64,000 bases of DNA. It comes from Mycobacterium spongiae (GTDB lineage: Bacteria > Actinomycetota > Actinomycetes > Mycobacteriales > Mycobacteriaceae). Shown here in pieces: positions 34,608 through 43,611 of the stretch. Both the position numbers and the translations under genes were made by a program. How positions within the stretch are numbered: the first letter of the stretch is position 1; every line of letters starts with the position of its first letter. The stretch covers positions 5,332,001 to 5,396,000 of the forward strand of contig NZ_CP046600.1 of NCBI RefSeq assembly GCF_018278905.1, read 5' to 3'. The notes under the pieces were generated by a model that saw only the letters and a program-made list of their open reading frames with translations, was not told where the DNA came from and made no database searches.

Positions 34608-35252
34608 TCAGGGCTCACGGCCCGCACGCAGCGGTGGGTCGCCGAGCGGTCGCTGGTTTCGCGGCAACAGGTCCCACACATGTTCAACGGAGTTGACCGT
34701 TGCGACCGTCGCCTGACCAGACCGAGAGAACAACAGGCGGGTTACCGAGGCATAGTCGACCGGAAAAGACAACAGTCGTGCCGTGCCCAGAATCTCGTGC
34801 AAGACCGCGTTGATCACGCCGCCGTGGCTAAAGGCCGCGACGGTGTCCTCGGGGCCGGCGGCTGCGACCACGTCGTCGACCGCGGCACGCACCCGGGCGC
34901 GAAATCTGTTTTCGTCGACGGCGCTGGGTAGATGCCCCTGGGCCATGCGCGCCCAGTCCTGCGGGAATTCGTCACGGATCTGCTCGACCGGGATGTACCG
35001 GGGAAGGTCGCGATCATATTCGGCGAACCGATCGTCGACGTCCACGGCCAGCTTGCGCGCCGCCGCGACCGGTTCGGCCGTCTGCAGGGCGCGACGCTGC
35101 GGGCTGCTGACCACCCGGGAAATGGGAAACCTGGCAAGCGCCTCGGGGAGTCGCGTGACCTGCGCCACACCGGCATCCGACAGGTCCGGATCGGACCCCT
35201 CACCGTGTTCGCTGCGCAGCGGTAACGCGTGCCGTATCAGAAGCAGTTGCAT
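34608..35252 (-). CDS. Histidine phosphatase (phosphoglycerate mutase-like)
   Basis: A 214-residue histidine acid phosphatase-superfamily protein. It has N-terminal LLLIRHALPLRSE (catalytic RHG-type motif with Ala for Gly), LSDAGVAQVTRL, a central Glu region (RFAEYDRD) and the second catalytic His in AFSHGGVINAV. It hydrolyses a phosphate monoester; the substrate is unknown. It lies divergently from the kinase-SDR-dehydrogenase operon and next to another kinase, so it may act on the same phosphorylated intermediates. Start ATG 35252 (MQLLLIRHA) is clear from the motif. The upstream region holds the shared promoter. Confidence 0.85.
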   Translation of the reverse strand: MQLLLIRHALPLRSEHGEGSDPDLSDAGVAQVTRLPEALARFPISRVVSSPQRRALQTAEPVAAARKLAVDVDDRFAEYDRDLPRYIPVEQIRDEFPQDWARMAQGHLPSAVDENRFRARVRAAVDDVVAAAGPEDTVAAFSHGGVINAVLHEILGTARLLSFPVDYASVTRLLFSRSGQATVATVNSVEHVWDLLPRNQRPLGDPPLRAGREP

Positions 35253-35322
35253 GTATTTCTTCCCATCAACTGGTGGTTGTTCGCACTCGGGTGCAGCGTC
35301 AAGCCTCGCATGTAGGCTCGAT

Positions 35323-35337
35323 GAGAATGTTATTCTC
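35323..35337. promoter_or_regulatory. Perfect 15-bp palindrome, putative operator
   Basis: GAGAATGTTATTCTC has two perfect 6-base arms around a 3-base centre. It lies in the 114-base divergent gap between the phosphatase and the kinase-SDR-dehydrogenase operon, 30 bases upstream of the kinase GTG. This is the size and position expected for a TetR-type operator; no regulator gene is adjacent. Confidence 0.65.
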
Positions 35338-35366
35338 CACACGGAGAGCGGGGTGTTCGGGCGGCA

Positions 35367-36446
35367 GTGGCTACCAACGTAACCCAACCGGACGCGGCCA
35401 TCCTCGGTCGCTGGCTCGACAGCAACCACGCGCCGGGCATCGGCGAATTTCCGACATTGGAGCGGCTGAGCGGCGGCTCACAGAACACGCTGTACCTGAT
35501 TCGCCGCGGCGGAGAACAAGACGCGGACGAAGACCGCGCGCACATGGTGCTGCGCATGCCCGGCCCACGCGCCGACTCCGCCCGGATGGACGGCTTGCTT
35601 CGGGAGATCCGGCTGGTGCGGGCGCTGTCCGGCACCGACGTGCCGCACGCGGAGCTGATCGCGGCCGACGAGACGGGATCGGTGCTCGGCATGCCGTGCT
35701 ATGTGATGCGGGCAATAGACGGGTGGAGCCCGATGGATGGTGGTTGGCCTGCGCCTTTCGATATCGATCTCGACGCCCGGCGCGGGCTGGCATTCGAGCT
35801 CGTTGAGGGTGCCGCCAAGCTGGGCCGGGTGGATTGGCGCGGGCGGGGTCTGGTCGGGTTTGGTCGCCCGGATGGATTTCACGCGCGCCAGGTCGATCGC
35901 TGGCTGACTTTTCTCGAGGCCTATCGAGTGCGCGAACTCCCCGGCTTGAACGACGCCGCGGACTGGCTGCGTCGCAACCAACCCAAGCACTACATTCCGG
36001 GCATCATGCACGGCGACTACCAATTCGCCAACGTGATGTTCCAACACGGAAAGCCGGCTCGATTGGCCGCGATAGTGGACTGGGAGATGACGACGATCGG
36101 CGACCCGCTGTTGGACCTTGCCTGGGCGCTGTTGGGCTACGACGGCGAATATCCCCGCACCGCAGGGTTTTATCTGGACTTGCGGGGCATGCCACGGCGC
36201 AGCGAATTGCTCGACCACTATGAGAGTGTCAGTGGAGTTAGCACCGAACACATCGACTACTACCTCGTGCTGGCCAATTGGAAGTTGGGGATCGTGCTCG
36301 AGAAGACCTACGCGGCCGGGGTACGCAGCGGCCCCCAAGATAGGGGGATTGATCCCAAGATCACCGAAGCGTTCGGGCCGATGATTCTGCGGCTCATCGC
36401 TACCGCCGCCGAACTCGCCCGAACACTGCCGACCAAGGAACGCTGA
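35367..36446 (+). CDS. APH-like hydroxyacyl-CoA kinase candidate (LvaA/ACAD11 kinase-like)
   Basis: A 359-residue APH-fold phosphotransferase. The N-lobe has LERLSGGSQNTLYLIRR and the catalytic loop is IMHGDYQFANVMF, followed by AIVDWEMTTIGDPLLDLAW. It is the first gene of a compact plus-strand operon with an SDR (one-base gap) and an acyl-CoA dehydrogenase (29 bases further). Kinase, SDR and dehydrogenase match LvaA, LvaD and LvaC of the Pseudomonas levulinate pathway, where the kinase phosphorylates 4-hydroxyacyl-CoA. Start GTG 35367; a palindromic operator candidate sits 30 bases upstream. Not a drug-resistance enzyme by context. Confidence 0.85.
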   Translation: MATNVTQPDAAILGRWLDSNHAPGIGEFPTLERLSGGSQNTLYLIRRGGEQDADEDRAHMVLRMPGPRADSARMDGLLREIRLVRALSGTDVPHAELIAADETGSVLGMPCYVMRAIDGWSPMDGGWPAPFDIDLDARRGLAFELVEGAAKLGRVDWRGRGLVGFGRPDGFHARQVDRWLTFLEAYRVRELPGLNDAADWLRRNQPKHYIPGIMHGDYQFANVMFQHGKPARLAAIVDWEMTTIGDPLLDLAWALLGYDGEYPRTAGFYLDLRGMPRRSELLDHYESVSGVSTEHIDYYLVLANWKLGIVLEKTYAAGVRSGPQDRGIDPKITEAFGPMILRLIATAAELARTLPTKER

Positions 36447-36447
36447 G

Positions 36448-37212
36448 ATGGGTTATGCCGATGCGCTTTTCGATCTCACCGACCGGGTGGTGCTGATCAC
36501 CGGCGGCAGCCGCGGGCTGGGCCGGGAGATGGCGTTCGGCGCCGCCCGCTGTGGCGCCGACGTGGTGATCGCCAGCCGCAACATCGACACTTGCCAAGCC
36601 ACGGCGACTCAAATCCAGGACGAGACCGGCCGCGCGGCCATGGCCTATCAAGTCCACGTGGGACGCTGGGATCAACTTGACGGACTGGTGGCGGCCACTT
36701 ACAAGCGGTTCGGCACGGTCGACACGCTGATCAACAACGCGGGCATGTCACCGCTCTACGACACGCTGACCGACGTCACCGAGAAGCTGTTCGACGCGGT
36801 GATCAACCTCAATCTCAAGGGTCCCTTCCGGCTGTCGGCGTTGGTGGGCGAGCGGATGGTGGCGGCCGGCGGGGGGTCAATCATCAATGTGAGTTCTACC
36901 GGTTCACTGCGCCCCGGGGCCGACATCATTCCCTACGCCGCCGCCAAGGCCGGTCTTAACGCCATGACCGAGGGTCTGGCGCGGGCATTCGCCCCCACCG
37001 TGCGAGTCAACACCCTGATGGCGGGACCGTTCCTGACCGACGTCAGCAAGTCCTGGAGTCTTGAGGCGGCCGCCGAGAACCCGTTCGCGCACCTCTCGTT
37101 GCAGCGGGCCGGGGACCCGCCCGAAATCGTCGGAGCTGCGCTGTTTCTGGCATCCGACGCATCCAGTTTCACCACCGGTTCGATCGTGCGAGCCGATGGC
37201 GGCATCGCCTGA
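36448..37212 (+). CDS. Short-chain dehydrogenase/reductase (SDR)
   Basis: A 254-residue classical SDR. Cofactor motif TGGSRGLG at 19-26, NNAG near 91 and catalytic Ser (INVSSTGS) with YAAAK at about 161-165 are intact. The residue after the second strand region (IASRN) suggests NADP or NAD ambiguity. In the operon it lies between the APH-like kinase and the acyl-CoA dehydrogenase. In the levulinate (Lva) model an SDR reduces a 4-oxoacyl-CoA to the 4-hydroxy form that the kinase then phosphorylates. The C-terminus ends GGIA, typical of full-length SDRs. ATG 36448 begins one base after the previous stop. Confidence 0.88.
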   Translation: MGYADALFDLTDRVVLITGGSRGLGREMAFGAARCGADVVIASRNIDTCQATATQIQDETGRAAMAYQVHVGRWDQLDGLVAATYKRFGTVDTLINNAGMSPLYDTLTDVTEKLFDAVINLNLKGPFRLSALVGERMVAAGGGSIINVSSTGSLRPGADIIPYAAAKAGLNAMTEGLARAFAPTVRVNTLMAGPFLTDVSKSWSLEAAAENPFAHLSLQRAGDPPEIVGAALFLASDASSFTTGSIVRADGGIA

Positions 37213-37241
37213 ATGGGCGCAGAGAAAGTAGGAGTGTTCGA

Positions 37242-38537
37242 ATGCCGTGGGATTTCTCGACCGAACCGGAGTTTGAGAAGAAGCTCGATTGGATCCGCGA
37301 GTTCGTTCGCGAGGAAGTGGAACCTCTTGAAGTGCTGTTCGCCGGCTGCGAATTCTTGCCGCTGAACGACGAACGCCGCCGGATCGTCGATCCGCTCAAG
37401 CAGCAGGTTCGCGACAACGGCTTGTGGGCACCGCACCTGGGACCGGAACTCGGCGGGCAGGGTTTCGGCGCGGTCAAGCTGACGTTGATCAATGAGATTC
37501 TGGGCCGCAGCCCATGGGCGCCGATCATCTTCGGTACTCAGGCGCCCGATACCGGCAACGCGGAGGTCCTCGCCCGCTTTGGCACCCAAGATCAGAAGGA
37601 CCGGTACCTGGCCGGACTGCTGTCCGGAGAAATCTTCTCCTGCTTCTCGATGACGGAGCCCCAAGGGGGCGCCGATCCCCGGGTCTTCACCACCCGCGCC
37701 GTTCGCGACGGTGACGATTGGCTGATCACCGGTCGAAAGTTCTTTTCCTCCAACGCGGCTGTCGCCTCCTTCTTCATCGTTGTCGCGATCACGGATCCCG
37801 ACGTGGCCGTCCATCGCGGCGCCTCCACGTTCCTGGTACCGGCAGGGACCGATGGCCTGACCATCGAAGCCAACTACCACGTGGTCGGTGCGGCACCACA
37901 CGAACCGGGACATTCCTTGGTGCGCTATGACGGGGTGCGGGTTCCCTCGGACGCGCTGCTGGGCGAACCCGGTCAGGGCTTTCTGATCTTGCAGGCGCGG
38001 CTTGCCGGTGGGCGGCTGCATCATGCAATGCGGTCCATCGGGCTGGCGCAGCGTGCGGTCGAAATGATGTCTCGGCGCGCGAAAAGCCGATTCACACAGG
38101 GCAGCTCGCTGGCCGACAAACAGTTGGTTCAGCAGTTCATCGCGGACTCCTACACCGAGCTGATGCCGTTCCGGTTGGCGGTGCTGCATGCCGCTTGGCT
38201 GATCGACACGGCCGGCGAACACGCGGCTCGCCCAGAGATCGGCGCCTGCAAGATCCTGGCGTCGCAGGTGCTCAAGTCGATTGGCCTGCGCGCCATCCAG
38301 GTACACGGCGCCTTGGGTACCACCGATCAGCTGCCATTGGTGAATGTCTTGTTGGGCGGAGTGGCACTGGGCTTGGCCGACGGTCCCACCGAAGCCCACA
38401 AAGTCAACCTGGCCAAGCTGCTGCTGAAGAACTACGAGGCCGAAGATCCGGAATGGCCCAGCGAGTTATTGGACCTCCGCCGCGAAGCCGCCCGCGCCAA
38501 GTACGGCGACGCGATCGACCACGGTGCCGCGCACTGA
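37242..38537 (+). CDS. Acyl-CoA dehydrogenase family protein (ACAD11/LvaC-like)
   Basis: A 431-residue flavin acyl-CoA dehydrogenase. The substrate/FAD loop is SMTEPQGGADPRVF, with ITGRKFFSSNA and the C-terminal GLRAIQVHGALGTTDQLPL helix. It begins PWDFSTEPEFEKKLDWIREF, a signature start for the ACAD10/11-like clade. In mammals and in the Lva pathway, members of this clade remove phosphate from 4-phospho-acyl-CoA, giving an enoyl-CoA that enters beta-oxidation, instead of a simple desaturation. The upstream kinase and SDR fit this. ATG 37242 has AGAAAGTAGGAG upstream. The gene is complete; the next gene converges. Confidence 0.86.
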   Translation: MPWDFSTEPEFEKKLDWIREFVREEVEPLEVLFAGCEFLPLNDERRRIVDPLKQQVRDNGLWAPHLGPELGGQGFGAVKLTLINEILGRSPWAPIIFGTQAPDTGNAEVLARFGTQDQKDRYLAGLLSGEIFSCFSMTEPQGGADPRVFTTRAVRDGDDWLITGRKFFSSNAAVASFFIVVAITDPDVAVHRGASTFLVPAGTDGLTIEANYHVVGAAPHEPGHSLVRYDGVRVPSDALLGEPGQGFLILQARLAGGRLHHAMRSIGLAQRAVEMMSRRAKSRFTQGSSLADKQLVQQFIADSYTELMPFRLAVLHAAWLIDTAGEHAARPEIGACKILASQVLKSIGLRAIQVHGALGTTDQLPLVNVLLGGVALGLADGPTEAHKVNLAKLLLKNYEAEDPEWPSELLDLRREAARAKYGDAIDHGAAH

Positions 38538-38621
38538 TCCTCGACCAGACTGCCGCCATGGTCGTGGAATCGGGCGTGCCAACGACCGCCACGGCAATCT
38601 CGGTGCGCGACCGTGCAGACG

Positions 38622-40496
38622 TCAGGGCGTGACGATGTTGAAAGCCGGATTCCCGTGATCGAGCACGCCCAGCATTGACTGCATTGCCGTCTCGTCGCCG
38701 GACATCTCGAGCCCGGGCGAAGTGAAGTCGCCCAACGCCGCCAACAGCAGCCGGGGCTTGCTGTCGAGCTTGATTGTGACGATTGCCGTCGTCGGATCGG
38801 CAGCCACGTTGCGATGAACAAGCACTCCGTTGCGCAACGTGAGTCGATAGTTGGTGTTGAGATCAGCAAAAAAGATATCGATGGCGAGATCGAGATCCCA
38901 GCTACGCGGCCCGTCAACCCGAAGAGCAAGGCTGTCGAAGATCTGCTCGGGCGTCAGCTGGGCAAGCAATGTCGGCGAGGTGGCCTGAACCGCCGTGCCC
39001 AAGTTGCCGTCCAGCAATTCGACGGCGCCGCACAGGAAAAAGTTGCGCCACGTTGCGTTTTCGGCCCCATAGGCGAGCTGCTCGAAGGTCTCGGCCAAGA
39101 GCTGACGGGCAGCGGCATGGTCGCTGTCGGTGAAGATCACATGGTCGAGCAACGTCGCCGCCCAACGGAAGTCACCCTCGTCGAAGGCTGTCTTGGCGAG
39201 TTCGACAACCCGGTCGACCCCGCCCAGGGCTTCGACGTAGCGGGGACCGAGGGCCTCCGGCGGATGGGGCCACAGCCGGGCCGGGTTGCCGTCGAACCAT
39301 CCCATGTAGCGCTGGTAGACCGCCTTGACGTTGTGGTTCACCGACCCGTAGTAGCCGTGGGTGTGCCACGCCCGCTCCAGCGCCGGTGGCATCTGGAACA
39401 TCTCGGCAATCTCGACACCCGTGTAACCCTCATTGAGCAGCCGCACCGTCTGGTCATGCAAGTACGCGTACAGGTCTCGTTGCAATGACAGGAATTCGAC
39501 GATTCGCTCGCGCCCCCAGGTCGGCCAGTGGTGGGAGGCGAACACCACGTCGGTGCGGTCGGCGAACGTGTCGATGGCTTCGGTGAGGTAGCCCGCCCAC
39601 GCATGCGGGTCGCGCACCAACGCGCCCCGCAACGTGAGCAGGTTGTGCAAGTTATGGGTGGCGTTCTCGGCCATGCACAACGCCCGGAATTGCGGAAAGT
39701 AGAAGTGCATCTCGGCGGGGGCCTCGGTGCCCGGCGCCATCTGAAACTCCATCTCGATGCCGTCGATGGTGTGCGTCTCCCCGGTTTCCCGGATATCGAG
39801 AGTCGGGTTGATGATCGCTACCTCGCCCGTCGACGGAGTCTGGCCGAGACCACAGCCGACCTGTTCCTGAGGTCCGCGCGCCAGCTGAGTGCCGTACATG
39901 TAGGTCGCGCGCCGTGTCATCGCCGGACCCGCGTAGACGTTTTCTTGCACGGCGTGTTCGGTGAAGCCTTCCGGTGCGAGCACCACTACCTTGCCGGCAT
40001 CCACGTCCGCCTGAGTGGTAACGCCCAGCACGCCGCCGAAATGATCGACGTGGCTGTGGGTGTAGATCACCGCGACAACGGGCCGATCACCGTCACGGTG
40101 CGCCCGATAGAGCTTCAGGGCGGCCGCGGCCACCTCGGTGGACACCAAGGGATCGATGACGATGATTCCGGTGTCGCCCTCAATGAAACTGATGTTCGAT
40201 ATGTCGAAGCCACGGACCTGATAGATGCCCGGCACAACTTCGTACAGTCCTTGCTTGGCGGTCAGCGTCGACTGCCGCCACAGGCTGGGGTGTACGGATG
40301 TCGGCGCCGGGCCGCCCAAGAACGAGTACACGTCGTTGTCCCACACCACGCGGCCATCGGCCGCCTTGATGACGCAGGGGGACAGCGCGCCGATGAATCC
40401 GCGATCGGCATCGTCGAAATCGGTTGTGTCGTCCAGCGGAAGCGAGTGCTGGCTGTGCGCCGACTCGATGACGGCGGTAGGGGGTTTGTGGTCCAC
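38622..40496 (-). CDS. Alkyl sulfatase, metallo-beta-lactamase fold (Rv3762c-like)
   Basis: A 624-residue SdsA1-type alkyl sulfatase. The zinc-binding motif THSHVDHFGG lies near residue 170, with later ligands in AENATHNLHN and FASHHWPTWG. The C-terminal third contains an alkyl-sulfatase dimerisation domain and an SCP2-like domain. It hydrolyses primary alkyl sulfates such as SDS to alcohol plus sulfate. There is no clear signal peptide. The start is set at GTG 40496 (VDHKPPTAVIESAH), matching the N-terminus recalled for Rv3762c; the longer frame to 40688 overlaps the lpqH promoter area and is unlikely. Convergent with the acyl-CoA dehydrogenase. Confidence 0.88.
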   Translation of the reverse strand: MDHKPPTAVIESAHSQHSLPLDDTTDFDDADRGFIGALSPCVIKAADGRVVWDNDVYSFLGGPAPTSVHPSLWRQSTLTAKQGLYEVVPGIYQVRGFDISNISFIEGDTGIIVIDPLVSTEVAAAALKLYRAHRDGDRPVVAVIYTHSHVDHFGGVLGVTTQADVDAGKVVVLAPEGFTEHAVQENVYAGPAMTRRATYMYGTQLARGPQEQVGCGLGQTPSTGEVAIINPTLDIRETGETHTIDGIEMEFQMAPGTEAPAEMHFYFPQFRALCMAENATHNLHNLLTLRGALVRDPHAWAGYLTEAIDTFADRTDVVFASHHWPTWGRERIVEFLSLQRDLYAYLHDQTVRLLNEGYTGVEIAEMFQMPPALERAWHTHGYYGSVNHNVKAVYQRYMGWFDGNPARLWPHPPEALGPRYVEALGGVDRVVELAKTAFDEGDFRWAATLLDHVIFTDSDHAAARQLLAETFEQLAYGAENATWRNFFLCGAVELLDGNLGTAVQATSPTLLAQLTPEQIFDSLALRVDGPRSWDLDLAIDIFFADLNTNYRLTLRNGVLVHRNVAADPTTAIVTIKLDSKPRLLLAALGDFTSPGLEMSGDETAMQSMLGVLDHGNPAFNIVTP

Positions 40497-40690
40497 CGTC
40501 CTTACATTGCCATCAACCCGGCCGCCCCCGAAAGGCCTCGCGGGATCGCGCCGGACCCATGTCAAAGGCCCAAGAGCTAGCGAACTCGAAAAATAATTTC
40601 TCGCAGACCCTAGATCTTCGGTCCAGTTAACCCGCATACTCCGAACGGTCCTCAACGACGATGGGCCGCTACAACTGCAAAGGAGCACAG

Positions 40691-41176
40691 GTGAAGCGTG
40701 GACTTAAGGTCGCGGTAGCCGGGGCAGCAATTTTTGTCGCGGGTCTTTCCGGCTGTTCGAGTGACAAATCGGCGACGAGCGGTGAAGAGACCGGGGGTGC
40801 AACCACCACGGCGGAAGGCGGCGGAGGCGGTGGCGCTTCCGGACCGAAGGTCATCATCGACGGCCAGGACCAGAACGTAACCGGCACGGTCGTCTGCACG
40901 ACCGCCGGCGGCAACGTCAACATCGCGATCGGTGGTGCAGCGACCGGAATCGCGGCCGTCCTGACCGACGCCGACCCACCCGAGGTGAAGTCGGTCGGAC
41001 TTGGCAACGTCAACGGGGTAACTCTCGGCTTCACGTCGGGCACCGGTCAAGGCGAGGCGAAAGCCACCAAGGACGGCAGCACCTACACGATCACCGGTAC
41101 CGCGACCGGGGTGGACATGGCCAACCCGATGCAACCGGTGAACAAGCCGTTCGAAATTGACGTGACCTGTTCCTAG
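40691..41176 (+). CDS. lpqH: 19-kDa lipoprotein antigen LpqH
   Basis: A 161-residue lipoprotein. It has a short basic N-terminus, a hydrophobic signal and lipobox LSGC with Cys22 as the lipidation site. A Ser/Thr/Gly-rich O-mannosylated-type linker ([14 protein letters not shown]) and a compact beta domain ending IDVTCS follow. It is surface-exposed and, in pathogenic mycobacteria, a TLR2 ligand. GTG 40691 is preceded by AGGAG at 40681-40685. The length agrees with Rv3763 (159 aa). It is followed by a hairpin shared with tcrY's 3' end. Confidence 0.93.
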   Translation: MKRGLKVAVAGAAIFVAGLSGCSSDKSATSGEETGGATTTAEGGGGGGASGPKVIIDGQDQNVTGTVVCTTAGGNVNIAIGGAATGIAAVLTDADPPEVKSVGLGNVNGVTLGFTSGTGQGEAKATKDGSTYTITGTATGVDMANPMQPVNKPFEIDVTCS

Positions 41177-41191
41177 CGGCCTAAGCGGGGA

Positions 41192-41219
41192 CTTAGCGGC
41201 CGTAAAACGGCCCGCTGAG
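41192..41219. terminator. Hairpin between convergent lpqH and tcrY
   Basis: CTTAGCGGCCGT, a short A-rich loop and ACGGCCCGCTGAG form a stem of about 12 pairs with one bulge, without a T-run. It lies 15 bases after the lpqH stop and 13 before the tcrY stop, so it could serve both genes. Confidence 0.6.
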
Positions 41220-41231
41220 GAGCCGGGGATA

Positions 41232-42752
41232 TTAGGCGAAGTACGACGCAGGCGGTTGCCACCCATCGAGTGGCAACCGCACTGCGAACTCGGTATGACC
41301 GGGCGAGCTCTTGACGGTGATCGTTCCGTCGTGCGCCTTGACCACCGCGGAAACGATTGCCAGACCGAGTCCGGTACTGCCCGCCTTGCGAGAGCGTGAG
41401 GTATCGCCGCGCACAAACCGCTCGAATACCTCCGATTGTCGCGCCGGAGGGATTCCCGGGCCGTTATCGGTGACCTGGAGCACCGCGTGAGTCGGCTCGG
41501 TAGTCAGCTGGGTCGTCACCAGGGTGCCCGCGCCGGTGTGGATGCGGGCGTTGGCAAGAAGATTTGTCACCACTTGGTGCAACCGCGCCGCGTCGCCCGG
41601 GACCACCACCGGCTCGTCCGGCAATTCGAGGGCCCATTGGTGCTCGGGGCCAGCGACGTGCGCGTCGTTGACCGCGTCGACGGCAAGCCGTGACAGGTCC
41701 ACCGGTTCCCGTTGCAGTGGTCTGCCCGAGTCCAAGCGCGCAAGCAGCAACAGATCCTCGACGAGATGAGTAATTCGAGCGGTCTCCGATTCCACCCGGC
41801 TCATGGCGTGCGCGAGCGCCTCGCGATCTCCACCGCCGAGGCCCATGCGCTGCGCCAATTCGGTGTATCCGCGAATCGCCGCGAGCGGGGTTCGCAGTTC
41901 GTGACTGGCGTCGGCGACGAACTGGCGAACCCGGGTCTCGCTGGCCTGCCGGGTGGACAGCGCCGCCGCGATATGGTCGAGCATTCGATTCACCGCTGAG
42001 CCGAGTTGGCCCACTTCGGTGTAGGGATTCGCGTCCCGCTCAGGCACCCGAACCGGCAGTTCGACCTCGCCGCGGTGCAACGGCAGGTCGGCAACCGCAC
42101 TCGCGGCTTGCGCGACGCGCCGCAGCGGCGCCAGTGCACGCCTGATGATGACGATCCCGGCTGTGGTTGCGGCCACAAGCGCAACCGCGGTGACGATCGC
42201 GAAGATGATCAGCATCTGGAACATGGTCGCGTCGATGTCCTCCATCGACAGGCCAGTGACAATCACGTCGTCGCCGCGCCGGCTCGGAGCGGCGACGGCG
42301 CGGTAGCGGCCGAGACCGTCGAGGTTCACGGTCACCGGGGTGCGGCTGCTGGCGATAGCAACCAGCTGGGCCTGTGCGGCGCGGCTCACCTCGGCCCGGC
42401 GTCCGCTGCTGGTCAGGTAGCCGGCATCAACCGTCCGGCCGTCGCTGACCACGGCGCCGACCATGCCCGCGGGCTGGCCGGGGGCATCGAGGAAACCCGG
42501 TCCGGGGCCTGGCCTCATATGATCGCGCCTTACGTGTCGCCACCATCGCGGCTCGGGGCTCATCAGCGACGACCGGAACGAGGTCCCGCCGAGCTGGCTG
42601 TCGAGCTGTTCCACGAGGTGGTGGCGCAGCGCTAGTTCGGTTGCCGCGGTGATCCCGACACAGACCAGCGCGAGAACGACAACCTGGCCAATCACCAACC
42701 GCAGGCGAAGCGACCAAAACCGTGGGCTGCTAGCGGGCAGGCTTGAGGACAT
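41232..42752 (-). CDS. tcrY: Sensor histidine kinase TcrY
   Basis: A 506-residue membrane sensor kinase. TM1 is at about 18-40 and TM2 at about 178-203, bounding an extracytoplasmic sensor domain; a HAMP domain follows at about 204-262. The phosphoacceptor is His284 in FVADASHELRTPLA, and the ATP-binding domain has N-box NLLANA, DNGPGIP and GLGLAIV. It autophosphorylates and passes phosphate to TcrX. The start overlaps the tcrX stop by 23 bases on the same strand, so the pair is co-transcribed with the regulator first. The sensor domain is somewhat longer than in Rv3764c (475 aa as recalled). Confidence 0.92.
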   Translation of the reverse strand: MSSSLPASSPRFWSLRLRLVIGQVVVLALVCVGITAATELALRHHLVEQLDSQLGGTSFRSSLMSPEPRWWRHVRRDHMRPGPGPGFLDAPGQPAGMVGAVVSDGRTVDAGYLTSSGRRAEVSRAAQAQLVAIASSRTPVTVNLDGLGRYRAVAAPSRRGDDVIVTGLSMEDIDATMFQMLIIFAIVTAVALVAATTAGIVIIRRALAPLRRVAQAASAVADLPLHRGEVELPVRVPERDANPYTEVGQLGSAVNRMLDHIAAALSTRQASETRVRQFVADASHELRTPLAAIRGYTELAQRMGLGGGDREALAHAMSRVESETARITHLVEDLLLLARLDSGRPLQREPVDLSRLAVDAVNDAHVAGPEHQWALELPDEPVVVPGDAARLHQVVTNLLANARIHTGAGTLVTTQLTTEPTHAVLQVTDNGPGIPPARQSEVFERFVRGDTSRSRKAGSTGLGLAIVSAVVKAHDGTITVKSSPGHTEFAVRLPLDGWQPPASYFA

Positions 42753-43470
42753 AGCCCGCGCCGCGCAGCGTGTGGATCATGGGCTCGCGACCATGGTCGA
42801 TCTTCTTGCGCAGGTATGAGATGTAAAGCTCGACGATGTTGGACCGTCCGCCGAAGTCGTAGCTCCAGACGCGGTCCAGAATCTGGGCCTTGCTCAGCAC
42901 TCGCTTTGAGTTGCGCATCATGAACCTCAGCAGCTCGAACTCAGTGGACGTCAAGGAGACCGGTTCGCCAGCGCGCATCACCTCATGGCTGTCCTCGTCC
43001 AGCACCAAGTCGCCGACCACGAGTTGGGCGCCGCTGTCGATCGTGGTCACCCCGGTGCGCCGCAGCAGCGCCCGCAGCCGCAGCACCACCTCCTCGATGC
43101 TGAACGGCTTGGTGACGTAGTCGTCGCCGCCCGCGGTCAACCCAGCAATGCGATCCTCAACCGCATCCTTGGCCGTCAGCAGGAGCACCGGCAGGTGTGG
43201 GTGTTCTCTGCGTAGTTTGTGGAGCACCTCGAGCCCACTGACATCGGGCAGCATCACGTCAAGCACAACCACGTCCGGGCGCTGCGCGCGCGCCGCCGCG
43301 ATCGCCGATTCCCCGTCGCCCGCGGTCGCGATGTTCCAGCCCTCGTAGCGCAAGGCCATCGAGACCATCTCGGCCAGAACGGGCTCGTCGTCGACGACCA
43401 ACACCGTGACCGGTTGACCATCAGCGCGGCACATGACAACGCGCTCAACCGCGGTTCGGGGCTGCGTCAT
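42730..43470 (-). CDS. tcrX: OmpR-family response regulator TcrX
   Basis: A 246-residue OmpR/PhoB-type regulator. The receiver domain has acidic pocket VVDDEP, phosphoacceptor Asp71 (VVVLDVMLPD) and conserved Lys (YVTKPFS). The C-terminal winged helix ends RGAGYVLKP. It is transcribed first and its stop overlaps tcrY. In M. tuberculosis TcrXY responds to iron limitation and nutrient stress. ATG 43470 is used; ATG 43434 (MCRADGQ) would give the 234-residue length recalled for Rv3765c, so the true start is uncertain. Confidence 0.92.
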   Translation of the reverse strand: MTQPRTAVERVVMCRADGQPVTVLVVDDEPVLAEMVSMALRYEGWNIATAGDGESAIAAARAQRPDVVVLDVMLPDVSGLEVLHKLRREHPHLPVLLLTAKDAVEDRIAGLTAGGDDYVTKPFSIEEVVLRLRALLRRTGVTTIDSGAQLVVGDLVLDEDSHEVMRAGEPVSLTSTEFELLRFMMRNSKRVLSKAQILDRVWSYDFGGRSNIVELYISYLRKKIDHGREPMIHTLRGAGYVLKPAR

Positions 43471-43611
43471 ACTTTCAAGTATGCGCGCATGGCTGGATCG
43501 AGGCTATGTGGTTTCTGTATGTGGCCTGTGAACTGTTGGCTTCGGTGCCCGCCAAGCCCGCACACAAACCGAGGATGGGTAACACGGCGCCACTGGGGCC
43601 AGCAAAATCCG

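Noticed and set aside
36933..38399. A 488-codon minus-strand frame over the SDR and acyl-CoA dehydrogenase genes.
   Set aside because: Shadow of two motif-complete genes on the plus strand; no recognisable domains.
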